A stretch of DNA of 64,000 nucleotides from Neorhizobium alkalisoli (GCF_002968635.1 NZ_PVBN01000005.1:124001-188000); one strand, 5' to 3'; positions 53,683 to 62,886 are shown, numbered from the stretch's first letter. Numbers and translations: made by a program. Notes: generated by a model from the sequence alone, not told the origin.

Positions 53683-54675
53683 TCACTTGGGGCAGGAATT
53701 GTCCGACATATAGTCATGCACCTTGACGGTGCCGGCAATGATGTCGGCCTTGGCCTTTTCCACAGCAGCCTTCATCTCGGCCGTAATCAATGCCTTGTTG
53801 TTGTCGTCGAGTGCGTAAGCCACGCCGTCTTCCTTGACGCCGAGAGCCTGCACACCGGCGGTGAACTTGTCGTCCTTGGTGTCCTTGAAGGTATTATAGA
53901 CGGCAAGGTCGACGCGCTTGACCATCGAGGTCAGCACGGAGCCTGGATGCAGGTGGTTCTGGTTGGAGTCGACGCCGATCGACAGCTTCTTGTTGTCGGC
54001 CGCCGTCTGCAGTACGCCGAGGCCGGTCGCACCCGCCGCCGCATAAACCACGTCGGCGCCCTGGTCGATCTGGTTCTTCGTCAGCTCACCGCCGCGCACA
54101 GGATCGTTCCATGCCGCACCGGTCGTGCCGGTCATGTTCTGGAAAACCTGCGCATCCGCCTTTGCGGCCTTCACGCCCTGGACGTAACCGCAGCCGAACT
54201 TGCGGATCAGCGGAATGTCCATGCCACCGATAAAGCCGACCTTGCCGGTCTTGGACGCCATGCCGGCGAGAAGACCGACGAGATAGGAGCCCTCTTCTTC
54301 CTTGTAGACGACCGAACGGACGTTCTTCAGGTCCACGACGGAGTCAACGATCGCAAACTTGGTATCGGGGAATTCGGCTGCAACCTTTTCCATGGCGGAT
54401 GTCCAGGCAAAGGAGACCGCAACGACGGGGTTGTAACCGCGGCTGGCGAAATTGCGGATCGCCTGCTCGCCCTGGGTATCGTTGGTGGGCTCGAAGTCCC
54501 GGTATTCGATCCCCGTTTCCTTCTTGAACTGTTCGGCGCCGGCAAAGGCTGCCTCATTGAAGGATTTGTCGAATTTGCCGCCGGTACCATAGACCAGCGC
54601 CGGCTTCACCTCCGCTGAAAGCGCGGTAGCCGACATGGCGGCCAAGGCAATGAGGCTTAAAAGGGTTCTTTTCAT
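53683..54675 (-). CDS. BMP-family nucleoside-binding protein
   Basis: A 330-residue periplasmic receptor with a signal peptide (MKRTLLSLIALAAMSATALS, cleavage near residue 20). Typical BMP features are VYGTGGKFDKSFNEAAFAG (about 27-45), TDTQGEQAIRNFASRGYNPV-like sequence, YLVGLLAGMASKTGKVGFIG and DVVYAAAGATGLGVLQ. BMP receptors bind purine and pyrimidine nucleosides. A C-terminal Cys pair is possible (NSCPK). The start at 54675 gives the signal peptide; the longer frame is not used. Confidence 0.93.
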   Translation of the reverse strand: MKRTLLSLIALAAMSATALSAEVKPALVYGTGGKFDKSFNEAAFAGAEQFKKETGIEYRDFEPTNDTQGEQAIRNFASRGYNPVVAVSFAWTSAMEKVAAEFPDTKFAIVDSVVDLKNVRSVVYKEEEGSYLVGLLAGMASKTGKVGFIGGMDIPLIRKFGCGYVQGVKAAKADAQVFQNMTGTTGAAWNDPVRGGELTKNQIDQGADVVYAAAGATGLGVLQTAADNKKLSIGVDSNQNHLHPGSVLTSMVKRVDLAVYNTFKDTKDDKFTAGVQALGVKEDGVAYALDDNNKALITAEMKAAVEKAKADIIAGTVKVHDYMSDNSCPK

Positions 54676-54979
54676 CGTGCAGCCCTGTTTTTTAGCTGTT
54701 TGATCCTCCCGCAAGCCCGTCCCCCGGGCACTTCTGCGGCCACCTGCCCTTTTTTTCTTTTCAGGGTCTGGCTGCGGGCACTCTTGCACGGGTTTCGGAA
54801 AAATTCACGAGATTTTTTTCAGTTGGTAAAGAATGGCGGGGCTGCCGAAAACTTGCACAAAGGCCCGAAATAACTGCATAATTCTATGGCTTGGCGTCTA
54901 GTTTCAGACCATTCAGGAAGCGGATAACCCTCTCCAATTCACAACGAACACCAGCGTCCCGGCCCGGTTGCCGAAAGGG
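54676..54979. other. Intergenic region upstream of the BMP gene
   Basis: 304 bp with T- and A-rich runs (for example near 54750 and 54810) and no gene. It must hold the promoter of the nucleoside uptake unit. I found no convincing -35/-10 pair, purine riboswitch-like fold or palindrome. Confidence 0.4.
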
Positions 54980-55306
54980 TCAGGCGGAAAACCGCCCCGC
55001 GAAACGCGGTTTCTCGTATCCAGCCATCCAGAAGAGAAACGCCAAGGCCAGGAAGACCGCGAATGCCGGCTGCGCCAGAACCGGCGCTACGAAGGGCCGC
55101 CAAAGGTCAGGGCTAATGTAGGTTTCCGCATAAATTTCGCTCAGCGCCAGGCTTTCCGGATCGAGATTGAGCCAGGCGTTGCCGAGGCTCGTCAGCACAA
55201 CGGAAGACGCGGAGACGGACTGAATCGAATCCAGTGTGCCGGCGATGATTGCAGCAAGAAGCGCCAGAGCGCTCACCGCATGGAAGACGAAGCGAAGGAT
55301 TCGCAT
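54980..55306 (-). CDS. Small membrane protein of unknown function
   Basis: A 108-residue protein with two likely membrane segments, one near the start (FVFHAVSALALLAAIIAGTL) and one near the end (AFAVFLALAFLFWMAGYE), with a 50-residue periplasmic loop in between. It ends KPRFAGRFSA. Related proteins occur in many rhizobia beside tRNA-Ser. Function is unknown. The ribosome site is weak (CTGGAAA). Confidence 0.7.
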   Translation of the reverse strand: MRILRFVFHAVSALALLAAIIAGTLDSIQSVSASSVVLTSLGNAWLNLDPESLALSEIYAETYISPDLWRPFVAPVLAQPAFAVFLALAFLFWMAGYEKPRFAGRFSA

Positions 55307-55445
55307 TTTCCAGTAGCCATTCGTTGTCGACCGCCGACGAGCCGGCGGCGGCCTCTTGTGGAAAAGAGATAGCTCCCAGCTCCAAGGTTGGCAACGCGAC
55401 CACCAAGGTTTTGCGCCCTGCTGTCAAAAATCGTTCAGATTCCGG

Positions 55446-55473
55446 TTGATCCTTCAGAATTGATCGGTATATA
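55446..55473 (+). promoter_or_regulatory. Possible promoter of the tRNA-Ser gene
   Basis: TTGATC (55446-55451), 16-bp spacer, TATATA (55468-55473), 50 bp before the mature tRNA 5' end. Confidence 0.4.
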
Positions 55474-55523
55474 TCGCGCCCGACCGCTGTGTTGCCTCCG
55501 ATTTGCACGCAGCCCTTATCCAA

Positions 55524-55613
55524 GGACAGGTGGCCGAGTGGTTGAAGGCGCACGCCTGGAACGCGTGTATACGTGAAAGCGTATCGAGGGTTCGAATCCC
55601 TCTCTGTCCGCCA
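55524..55613 (+). tRNA. tRNA-Ser(GGA)
   Basis: A class II tRNA of 90 nt. The acceptor stem is GGACAG / CTGTCC with discriminator G and encoded CCA (55611-55613). Anticodon stem CACGC / GCGTG encloses the loop CTGGAAC, anticodon GGA (55558-55560), which reads UCC and UCU. The long variable arm (TATACGTGAAAGCGTA region) and the T-loop TTCGAAT are clear. No integrated element is seen at its 3' end. Confidence 0.97.
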
Positions 55614-55671
55614 TTTTCCAAAATCGCATTTTTGTCCCAGTTTCCGGTACCACCTGCGCGATCCCGAACGG

Positions 55672-55709
55672 CTAGTCCTCCATGGAAAGGCTAGTCCTCC
55701 ATGGAAAGG
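55672..55709. repeat. Tandem duplication of a 19-bp unit
   Basis: CTAGTCCTCCATGGAAAGG occurs twice in direct tandem (55672-55690 and 55691-55709) at the 3' end of the membrane-protein gene that follows. One copy supplies the last six codons and the TAG stop of that gene; the other lies just outside it. Confidence 0.9.
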
Positions 55710-56020
55710 CTAAGCTGCCGCCAGCGATGGCCTCCCGGGTCCAAGGCGACCAGAAGCTCGAAACTCCTGCGGCTCGGTGCGCCCGCAGTCGCGACATCGA
55801 CATAGCCCTGCATGGCGAATCGGCAGTCGCCCGCCCAACGGAAGTTTCCCGGGGCGATATCAAGCACCTCCGGCCGCTCTTCCAGCAACTGTCTCGATTT
55901 CTCGAAGGCCAGGGTTCCCGAACAGCCACCTTCGTCGATCCGCTCACCGAAGCCCATGAGAAGCACCAGGCCGGCAAGCGAAGCGACAAACGCGACAGAC
56001 GTCCAAATACGTGATCCCAT
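55691..56020 (-). CDS. Small membrane-anchored protein of unknown function
   Basis: A 109-residue protein with an N-terminal anchor (WTSVAFVASLAGLVLLMGFG, about 6-25) and a periplasmic domain with two Cys (GGCSGTL and AGDCRFAMQG) that may form a disulphide. The start at 56020 has GGGAGGAG 6 bp upstream on the minus strand, so the longer frame is not used. The last residues (SLSMED) come from the 19-bp tandem repeat. I do not recognise the family. Confidence 0.65.
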   Translation of the reverse strand: MGSRIWTSVAFVASLAGLVLLMGFGERIDEGGCSGTLAFEKSRQLLEERPEVLDIAPGNFRWAGDCRFAMQGYVDVATAGAPSRRSFELLVALDPGGHRWRQLSLSMED

Positions 56021-56301
56021 TAGGATCTCCTCCCTGGGAAGCGGAAGCAGCCGGCCAAATCTCGCAGAGCCGACTATCAGACAGACCAGATCGAACCAGA
56101 AGGATAACCCCTTGCGGCGATCCGGCCAAGCGCAACCGGAAACATGATGGCATCCCACGAGGAAAGAACCGCTCTCGAAATCTGCAGCGCCCGTGCGTCC
56201 CGTCGCGGGGCGTGCCGATTAACTTACTCGACAGTTACCTCTTTATTTTCAGGCAAAATAAACTAGGACATTGAGCGGCTGAATTTCTTTATAGGTACTT
56301 G

Positions 56302-57726
56302 ATGAAATTTGGAACGAGTGGCCTTCGCGGGCTTGTTGAGGATCTGGCGGGTCGGGCCTCGTCGGTTTATGCGGAGGCTTTTGCGCGGCATCTTCTGGAA
56401 ACCGGGGCAGCGAAAGCGGGCGGGCTGGTGCTGGTGGGGCGGGATTTCCGCGCCTCGAGCCCCGACATTGCCGCCACCTGCATCGGCGCGCTTGAGCGTG
56501 CCGGCCTGTCGCCCGTTGATTGCGGCGCATTGCCGACGCCAGCGCTTGCGCTTTACGGGCTGGAGCTGGGCGCCGGCTCGCTGATGGTGACCGGGTCGCA
56601 TATTCCGGCCGACCGCAACGGCATCAAGTTCTACCGGCCGGACGGCGAGATCGACAAAGCCGACGAGCAGCGGATCGCGGCCATCGCCGCCGAGCTCGAC
56701 GGCCGAGAGGTGGATTTTGCGCCGGGTGAGGCGCCGGACCGGTCGGCAGAGGCAGAGGCGCTGTTTCTGACCCGCAACAGAAACGTCCTGCCTGCCGATG
56801 CGCTGGCTGGCCTGAAGCTCGGCGTCTACCAGCATTCCACCGTCGCCCGCGACCTGATGGTCGAGGTTCTCAAGGGCTTCGGCGCCAAGGTCGTGCCGCT
56901 CGGCCGTTCCGAAGAGTTCCTGCCCGTCGACACCGAAGCCGTCTCGGCCGAGACGGTCGGGCTTCTGAAGGGCTGGGCGCAGGAGCACGGGCTCGATGCG
57001 ATCGTTTCGGCCGATGGCGACGGCGACCGGCCGCTTGTCGCCGACGAGACGGGCGAGCCGTTACGCGGCGACCTCATCGGCCTGATCACGGCGCAGTTCC
57101 TCAAGGCCAATGTCGTGGTGACGCCGGTCACCTCCAATTCCGGCATCGATACGGCCGGCGATTTCGAAACCGTCCGCACCAGGGTCGGCTCGCCCTTCGT
57201 GATCGCCGGGATGCTCGAGGCGCTGAAGGCCGGGCGGGACAGGGTCATGGGCTTCGAAGCCAATGGCGGGCTGTTGACCGCGTCACCGTTCACCGTCGCC
57301 GGCGGCAGACTCGACCCGCTGCCGACCCGCGACAGTTTCCTGCCGGTGCTGGCCGCTCTTTCGCTTGCCGCGGACAAGAAGCAGCCCTTGTCGGAGATCG
57401 TGGCCTCCTTCCGCCTGCCGTTTGCGGCGGCCGACCGGCTGGAAAACTTTGCGGTCGAAACCAGTGCCGCGCTGATGGCGCATCTCGGCGCGTCGGACGA
57501 CAATCTGGCCGCCTTCCTGGCGCCGATCTCTTCGGTGGCGGCCAGAAGCGAGATCGACGGATTGCGCGTCACGCTTGCCGACGGCCGCATCGTGCATCTG
57601 CGGCCCTCGGGCAATGCCCCGGAGATGCGTTGTTATGTGGAGGCCCGCACGGAAGACGAGGCCAAGGCTCTGCTTGGAGAGGGGCTCCGGCTGATCCGCG
57701 ACTGGGCAATCAGGAACCGGCCTTGA
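56302..57726 (+). CDS. manB: Phosphomannomutase (phosphohexomutase family)
   Basis: A 474-residue phosphohexomutase. The N-terminal FGTSGLRGL motif is present. The phosphoserine region reads TGSHIPADRNGIKFY (normally ASHNP), the metal site is DGDGDRP, sugar-binding is GFEANGG, and the C-terminal phosphate loop is RPSGNAPEMRCY. It converts mannose 6-phosphate to mannose 1-phosphate for GDP-mannose synthesis. TSGLRG and TGSH variants are usual in rhizobial ManB proteins. Start: ATG at 56302, after a TTG at 56299. It lies 32 bp before manC. Confidence 0.88.
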   Translation: MKFGTSGLRGLVEDLAGRASSVYAEAFARHLLETGAAKAGGLVLVGRDFRASSPDIAATCIGALERAGLSPVDCGALPTPALALYGLELGAGSLMVTGSHIPADRNGIKFYRPDGEIDKADEQRIAAIAAELDGREVDFAPGEAPDRSAEAEALFLTRNRNVLPADALAGLKLGVYQHSTVARDLMVEVLKGFGAKVVPLGRSEEFLPVDTEAVSAETVGLLKGWAQEHGLDAIVSADGDGDRPLVADETGEPLRGDLIGLITAQFLKANVVVTPVTSNSGIDTAGDFETVRTRVGSPFVIAGMLEALKAGRDRVMGFEANGGLLTASPFTVAGGRLDPLPTRDSFLPVLAALSLAADKKQPLSEIVASFRLPFAAADRLENFAVETSAALMAHLGASDDNLAAFLAPISSVAARSEIDGLRVTLADGRIVHLRPSGNAPEMRCYVEARTEDEAKALLGEGLRLIRDWAIRNRP

Positions 57727-57758
57727 GCGCCGGCGACGAAGCTATTGGAGAGAGTGAG

Positions 57759-59183
57759 TTGAGCAAAGTCATTCCCGTGATCATGGCCGGCGGCAAGGGC
57801 ACGCGGCTTTGGCCGCTGTCGCGAGCCAGCGCGCCCAAACAGTTCATCCAGTTTATCGGCGACCGGACGCTGTTCCAGGCGACCCTGTCGCGCGTCTCGG
57901 ACCCGGCGCTTTATGAAGCGCCGGTGGTGATCACCAACGAGGATTTCCGCTTCCTGGTGGCCGAACAGGCGCGCGAACTCGGCGTCAAACTTTCCGGGAT
58001 CGTGCTCGAGCCGGTTGCCCGCAACACCGCACCCGCCGTTGCCGCCGCCGCTGCCTTCGTTGCCGGTCGGTTCGGCGAGGACGCCATCCTGCAGGTGCTC
58101 GCCTCCGACCACGAGATCGTCGCCGATCAAGGTTACTTCGAGGCGATCCGCATCGCCCGCGAGACCGCTCTTTCCGGCAAGCTGGTGACCTTCGGCATCA
58201 CGCCTACCGAACCGGCCACCGGTTATGGTTATATCGAGATCGGCGAGGCGCTCGCCTCCGGCGCCCACAAGGTCAAGCGGTTTGTCGAAAAGCCCGCCCT
58301 GCCTGAAGCCGAGACGATGCTTTCGGCCGGCGGCTTTGCCTGGAATTCCGGTATCTTCATGTTTGCGGCAGGCCAGGTGCTGAAGGAACTGGCGGCGTTT
58401 GCACCGGAGGTCGAAACGGCCGCCCGCGCCGCGCTTGCAAAGGCCACAAACGATCTCGACTTCATCCGGCTGGATGCGGAAACCTTTGCGGCCAGCCCCG
58501 ACATCTCGGTCGATTATGCGATCATGGAAAAGACCTCCAATGCGGCGGTCGTACCCTCCTCGTTCACCTGGTCGGATCTCGGAAGCTGGGATGCGGTCTG
58601 GAAGCTCGGGGCCCGCGACGCGGCCGGCAACGTCGCCTCCGGCCATGCGACGCTCGTCAACACCCGGAACTCGCTCGTCATGTCGCGCACCAGCCATCTG
58701 GCCGTGCAAGGATTGGACGGCGTGGCTGTCATCGCCAGCGAGGACGCCGTCTATGTCGGCCGGCTGGAGGACAGCCAGGATGTCGGCAAGCTCGTCAGGC
58801 AGCTCGCCGCCGCAAAGGCGACCGCCGCGCTCACCGAAACCCACCCCACATCCTACCGCCCCTGGGGCGGCTATACCTCGGTCCTCAACGGCGACCGGTT
58901 CCAGGTCAAACGGCTGTTCGTCACCCCCGGCAAGAAACTGTCGCTGCAAAAACACCATCACCGCTCCGAACACTGGATCTGCGTCAAGGGTACGGCCGAG
59001 GTGACGGTCGGCGACGAGATCAAGATCGTGCGCGAAAACGAATCCGTCTATATCCCCCAGGGCGAAGTCCATCGCCTCGCCAACCCCGGCAAGATCACCC
59101 TTGAGATGATCGAGGTCCAGACCGGCTCATACCTCGGCGAAGACGACATCATCCGCATAACCGACGAATTCGGAAGAGGATGA
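57759..59183 (+). CDS. manC: Mannose-1-phosphate guanylyltransferase / mannose-6-phosphate isomerase
   Basis: A 474-residue type II bifunctional enzyme. The N-terminal nucleotidyltransferase domain (about 1-340) starts VIPVIMAGGKGTRLWPLSRA and has FVEKPALPEAE; the C-terminal cupin isomerase domain (about 345-470) contains PWGGYTSVLNGDRFQVKRLF and KLSLQKHHHRSEHWICVKG. It makes GDP-mannose. The start is TTG at 57759, supported by GGAGAG and the conserved N-terminus; no ATG fits. It forms an operon with manB. Confidence 0.93.
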   Translation: MSKVIPVIMAGGKGTRLWPLSRASAPKQFIQFIGDRTLFQATLSRVSDPALYEAPVVITNEDFRFLVAEQARELGVKLSGIVLEPVARNTAPAVAAAAAFVAGRFGEDAILQVLASDHEIVADQGYFEAIRIARETALSGKLVTFGITPTEPATGYGYIEIGEALASGAHKVKRFVEKPALPEAETMLSAGGFAWNSGIFMFAAGQVLKELAAFAPEVETAARAALAKATNDLDFIRLDAETFAASPDISVDYAIMEKTSNAAVVPSSFTWSDLGSWDAVWKLGARDAAGNVASGHATLVNTRNSLVMSRTSHLAVQGLDGVAVIASEDAVYVGRLEDSQDVGKLVRQLAAAKATAALTETHPTSYRPWGGYTSVLNGDRFQVKRLFVTPGKKLSLQKHHHRSEHWICVKGTAEVTVGDEIKIVRENESVYIPQGEVHRLANPGKITLEMIEVQTGSYLGEDDIIRITDEFGRG

Positions 59184-59188
59184 GGGTA

Positions 59189-59207
59189 ACGCCGCCGCTG
59201 GCGGCGT
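59189..59207. terminator. Small hairpin between converging manC and epimerase genes
   Basis: Perfect 8-bp stem ACGCCGCC / GGCGGCGT with a GCT loop, no T-tract. It could end transcripts weakly from either side. Confidence 0.4.
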
Positions 59208-59231
59208 CCGCTCCCTGACTCCCTGACAAGA

Positions 59232-60239
59232 TCAATCGATCTCGGTGCGGTGATCGAGATACCATTCGACGAAAGCCCTGACGCCCTCGTCCAGCCCGGT
59301 TTCGGGCTTGCGGCCGGTCAGTGCAACGAGAAGATCGGGGCTTGCATAGGTCCGCGGCACGTCGCCCTTCTGCATCGGCAGCATCTTGCGCCTGGCCGGT
59401 TTTCCCATGATCCGTTCGATGGTTTCGACGAAATCCATGAGGCCGGCCGGTTGCCCACCGCCGATATTGACCACACGGAACAGGCCCTGGCGGGACAACG
59501 TATCGACATCTGCAACGCGATTGTCTTCAGCGGGATAGATGCGTGAGAGATCGATGATCGAATCCACCAGATCGTCGATATAGGTGAAATCCCGGCTCAT
59601 CTTGCCTTCGCCGTAGATCTCGATCTCGCGCTCCTCGATCATCGCCTTGACGAACTTGAAGAGCGCCATGTCCGGACGGCCCCATGGGCCGTAGACGGTG
59701 AAAAAGCGGAAAGCGGTGATCGGCAGCTTGTAGAGATGAGCATAGCTGTGGGCCATCAGCTCCATGCTCTTCTTCGTGGCGGCATAGAAGGTCAGCGGTT
59801 CGTCGGCCTTGTCCGTCTCGCGGAAGGGCACATCCGGATTGGCGCCGTAGACGGAGGAGGTGGAGGCCAGCATCAGATGGCCTACGCCATGGGCGCGGGC
59901 GAGCTCCAGGATATTCCAGGAGCCTACCAGGTTCGAATCGAGATAGGCCTTGGGATTTTCGAGGCTGTAGCGGACGCCGGCCTGGGCGGCGAGATGGACC
60001 ATGACATCGGGCTTGAAGCCCAAGATCGCCTTCTCCAGCAGCGGCCCGTCCTCGAGCATCCCGATCACCGGCTGGAAGGTCGGAAACTGGGCGAGGCCCG
60101 CATGCCGGGCCTCCTTCAGCCGCAGGCTGTAATAGGGCGTCATCCCGTCGAAGCCGAGGACCTCGTGCCCCTGCTCCAACAGGCGCCGTGCCAGATGGAA
60201 CCCGATGAAGCCTGCCGTCCCGGTGATGAAATAACGCAT
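59232..60239 (-). CDS. NAD-dependent nucleotide-sugar epimerase (UDP-glucuronate 4-epimerase-like)
   Basis: A 335-residue short-chain epimerase/dehydratase. NAD motif [11 protein letters not shown] (residues 7-17), Ser-x-n-Tyr-x3-Lys catalytic set in STSSVYGAN and [10 protein letters not shown], and the substrate-binding block [20 protein letters not shown], typical of UDP-glucuronate 4-epimerases. It would provide UDP-galacturonate for surface polysaccharide. The start at 60239 begins directly with the beta strand MRYFITG. It converges on manC and thus shares a surface-polysaccharide theme. Confidence 0.88.
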   Translation of the reverse strand: MRYFITGTAGFIGFHLARRLLEQGHEVLGFDGMTPYYSLRLKEARHAGLAQFPTFQPVIGMLEDGPLLEKAILGFKPDVMVHLAAQAGVRYSLENPKAYLDSNLVGSWNILELARAHGVGHLMLASTSSVYGANPDVPFRETDKADEPLTFYAATKKSMELMAHSYAHLYKLPITAFRFFTVYGPWGRPDMALFKFVKAMIEEREIEIYGEGKMSRDFTYIDDLVDSIIDLSRIYPAEDNRVADVDTLSRQGLFRVVNIGGGQPAGLMDFVETIERIMGKPARRKMLPMQKGDVPRTYASPDLLVALTGRKPETGLDEGVRAFVEWYLDHRTEID

Positions 60240-60333
60240 TGATAAACCCGCTGCTGCCGTGGCACCTCCCATACAGCGGAAGCCGCGGCCTGTCATCCGC
60301 TGGTTCGGCAGCTATTGCTGGCCTCGGCAATGT

Positions 60334-60729
60334 TTAGTGGAAGAGACGCAATCTTGCGGGCGGTGTGCCGGGGCGACCATTCTTGCGGTCGACGGCGAAC
60401 TGGATCAGGTCCATGGAAGCCTGGTCAGTCAGCGGTTTGGCCATGACGCCGAGGACACCGGAAACACCGGAGGCAACAAGGCCCGGATTGCCCGTGATCA
60501 TGATCACGACGATGCCATATTCAGCAAGCGCCTTGGCGATCTCCGGCCCGGTTTCGCCGTCGGCAAGGCGGACATCTACGAAGGCGATATCCGTATCTCG
60601 GGTATAATTCAGTGCCACCGTCATGTCCGGCGCAATGCCCACCACATCGTGACCACTCCGGTGAATAGCATCCTCGATATCCATCGCCACCAGCAGGCTG
60701 TCTTCGACGATAAGGAAACGGTATTCCAT
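60334..60729 (-). CDS. Stand-alone response-regulator receiver protein
   Basis: A 131-residue single receiver domain: acidic pair Glu9-Asp10, phospho-acceptor Asp52 (IAFVDVRLADGE), Thr79 (IMITGN) and Lys98 (VMAKPL). There is no output domain and about 20 Arg/Gly/Pro residues follow the domain. Such proteins act by protein contact. No histidine kinase is nearby. The start at 60729 has GGGAGG upstream on the minus strand. It may take part in stress or cell-cycle phosphorelays; this is inference. Confidence 0.9.
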   Translation of the reverse strand: MEYRFLIVEDSLLVAMDIEDAIHRSGHDVVGIAPDMTVALNYTRDTDIAFVDVRLADGETGPEIAKALAEYGIVVIMITGNPGLVASGVSGVLGVMAKPLTDQASMDLIQFAVDRKNGRPGTPPARLRLFH

Positions 60730-60948
60730 ACAAGAACCTCCCGGCTTCAGGAAAACAAATAGAATCCGATCCTTACTTGGCAATAGGAGGAGCGTTTTCG
60801 GCATGTTTTTTTTGGCGGGCACGAGCCGACATCGTTAACAAGCGCCGAAACTTCAAACCAAGATAAAAGCTCCTCTCCAAAGTCACTCAGGGCCACCGCC
60901 GCCGCTCTCCCAAGTTTTCATCCGCTTACGAAAGGTTACAACCGCATC

Positions 60949-60973
60949 GGAACCGGCCGAAGGTTCAAGGGTT
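60949..60973 (+). promoter_or_regulatory. Possible EcfG-type stress promoter
   Basis: GGAAC (60949-60953), 17-bp spacer, GTT (60971-60973), 33 bp upstream of the DUF1236-like start codon. This resembles the GGAAC-N16/17-cGTT consensus of the alphaproteobacterial general stress sigma factor. Confidence 0.45.
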
Positions 60974-61006
60974 ATCTGCTCGGAAGCTCAACGAAGGAGA
61001 AGAACT

Positions 61007-61405
61007 ATGAAAAAGATTATTCTGACTTCCTGCGCCATTCTCGCCGCTTGCTTTGCTACTCAGGCAGGCGCACAACAAGGCACTGTTAACGGTGCGGCCG
61101 GCGGTGCAGTAACCGGCGCGATCGTCGGCGGGCCTGTCGGCGCAGCAGTCGGCGGTGTCGTCGGTGCCGTGGCCGGCACAGCGATCGACCCGCCTCCGCG
61201 CGAGGTCATCACTTACGTGGAAGAACAGCCCGCTCCGAGCACATCCGTCGTGGTGGAAGAAAAGATCGTGGTCGGCAAGCCTCTTCCGAAGAAGGTGGTC
61301 GTGACCCCGGTTCCAAGCAATCCGAAATACGGTTATGCAGTCGTCAACGACCAGCGCGTAATCGTCGACCCGCAGTCCCATACGGTGGTTCAGGTTATCC
61401 AGTAA
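61007..61405 (+). CDS. Secreted DUF1236-like protein
   Basis: A 132-residue protein with a signal peptide (MKKIILTSCAILAACFATQA, cleavage near residue 22). A Gly-rich, glycine-zipper-like stretch (GAAGGAVTGAIVGGPVGAAV, about 29-48) suggests a membrane-interacting part, followed by a Pro/Glu linker and a C-terminal DUF1236-type domain ending YAVVNDQRVIVDPQSHTVVQ. Such envelope proteins are often stress-induced in rhizobia, and a possible EcfG promoter lies upstream. A strong ribosome site (GAAGGAGAAG) is present. Confidence 0.85.
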   Translation: MKKIILTSCAILAACFATQAGAQQGTVNGAAGGAVTGAIVGGPVGAAVGGVVGAVAGTAIDPPPREVITYVEEQPAPSTSVVVEEKIVVGKPLPKKVVVTPVPSNPKYGYAVVNDQRVIVDPQSHTVVQVIQ

Positions 61406-61424
61406 CCCAGCCAACCCGATGATA

Positions 61425-61459
61425 CAGGCCCTCCACACAACCGGAGGGCCTGTTTTTTT
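61425..61459 (+). terminator. Terminator after the DUF1236-like gene
   Basis: 10-bp stem CAGGCCCTCC / GGAGGGCCTG, 8-base loop, then TTTTTTT. It also faces the converging pncB gene. Confidence 0.9.
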
Positions 61460-61461
61460 CC

Positions 61462-62766
61462 TCAGACGAATACCGCCTGATCGACGCGGTCTTCCTGCCC
61501 GAAAAATTTCAGATAGCGCTCGACCTCCGCCGGATCGCCGGTGGCCTTTCGCAGATTGTCCGAAAGCTTGACGGCCGGCCGCCCATTGGCCTCGCTGACT
61601 TTGCAGACGAGCGAGATCGGCTTCAGACTTTCGACGTTTTGCGGTGCGCAGCCGGCAAAATCGTTGGTGAGGTTCGTTCCCCAGCCAAAACTCATCCGGA
61701 CCCGGCCCTCGAAGTGGCGATAGGTATCGATGATGGCATCGACATCGAGCCCGTCCGAGAAGATCAGCAGCTTGCTCTTTGGATCACGACCCATCCGCTG
61801 CCACCACTCGATGATCTTTTCTCCGCCCTCGACGGGAGGCGCGCTGTCCGGGCGAAAGCCGGTCCAGTCAGCCACCCATTCCGGAGCATCGCGCAGGAAT
61901 GCCGTGGTGCCGAAAGCATCCGGCAGAACAATCAACAGGTTGCCGTGATAGAGCCGGTTCCAGTCCTTGAGGACCTTGTAAGGGGCAGCCCGCAGTTCCT
62001 CGTCGCTGTTGGCCAGGGCTGCCACGACCATCGGCAGTTCATGAGCGTTTGTGCCGACGGCTTCGAGGTCGGAATCCATGGCGAGCAGCACATTGCTGGT
62101 GCCGGTGAAAGCCTCGCCAATTCCTTCCTTCAGCGCCTCGACACACCAGCGCTGCCAGAGAAAGCTGTGGCGCCGCCGCGTGCCGAAGTCGGAGATGCGA
62201 AGCCCCGGCAGGGTGCGCAGCCGCTCGACCTTCTCCCACATCTTGGCTTTTGCCCGGGCGTAGAGAACGTCCAGGGCAAACGGGCCCATGCGCCGCATGG
62301 CCGCGCGCGAGCGGAGTTCGTTGATGATGGCGAGTGCCGGGATTTCCCAGAGCGTGGTTTCCATCCAGCGGCCATGGAAGCTCAGCTCGAACTGTCCGTC
62401 GCGTTTGGACAGCTCGTATTCAGGCAGCTTGTAGGTGGAAAGCCAGTTCAGGAATTCCGGCTCGAAGATCTGCTTTTTGCCGTAGAACGTGTTACCGGCC
62501 AGCCAGATCATTTCTTTCTTCGAAAGCCCGACAGTGCGGGCGTGATCGAGCTGCTCGCGAAGCATGCCCTCATCGATCTCTTCCGCAAGCTTGACGCTGG
62601 TCGTGCGGTTGATGAGAGAAAAGGTCGCGTCGACGTCCGGATAGAGCTTCCAGATCATCTGAAGCATCAGGAGCTTGTAGAAGTCCGTATCGATCAAGCT
62701 TCGGATGATCGGGTCGAGCTTCCAGGTATGATTGTAAACCCTGCTCGCAATATCGGTCTTGGTCAT
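61462..62766 (-). CDS. pncB: Nicotinate phosphoribosyltransferase
   Basis: A 434-residue enzyme that joins nicotinate to PRPP in NAD salvage. The N-terminus [20 protein letters not shown], the FGTRRRHSF motif (Gly195 to His200, with the conserved phospho-accepting His region) and [12 protein letters not shown] are family hallmarks. The length agrees with the bacterial PncB type. Its 3' end is 3 bp from the DUF1236 terminator T-tract. No NAD-related gene adjoins it. Confidence 0.95.
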   Translation of the reverse strand: MTKTDIASRVYNHTWKLDPIIRSLIDTDFYKLLMLQMIWKLYPDVDATFSLINRTTSVKLAEEIDEGMLREQLDHARTVGLSKKEMIWLAGNTFYGKKQIFEPEFLNWLSTYKLPEYELSKRDGQFELSFHGRWMETTLWEIPALAIINELRSRAAMRRMGPFALDVLYARAKAKMWEKVERLRTLPGLRISDFGTRRRHSFLWQRWCVEALKEGIGEAFTGTSNVLLAMDSDLEAVGTNAHELPMVVAALANSDEELRAAPYKVLKDWNRLYHGNLLIVLPDAFGTTAFLRDAPEWVADWTGFRPDSAPPVEGGEKIIEWWQRMGRDPKSKLLIFSDGLDVDAIIDTYRHFEGRVRMSFGWGTNLTNDFAGCAPQNVESLKPISLVCKVSEANGRPAVKLSDNLRKATGDPAEVERYLKFFGQEDRVDQAVFV

Positions 62767-62886
62767 GCCCTGCCTGCCCCCGATCCGCTACGGACCGGCT
62801 CCGCCGAGTGAGATGCATCCGGAGGCAGCGGCTGATCAACCTCCGGCAGTTTTATCGAAAAAAAAGCGGAGGAAGTCCAGAACGCA

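Noticed and set aside
52069..54618. 849-codon open frame on the + strand
   Set aside because: It is antisense to the ATPase and BMP receptor genes, which have complete conserved motifs. Long antisense frames are common in high-GC DNA.
55524..55690. tRNA-Ser 3' end as an attachment site for an integrated element
   Set aside because: No integrase gene and no repeat of the tRNA 3' end were seen; the nearby 19-bp repeat is a simple tandem duplication unrelated to the tRNA sequence.
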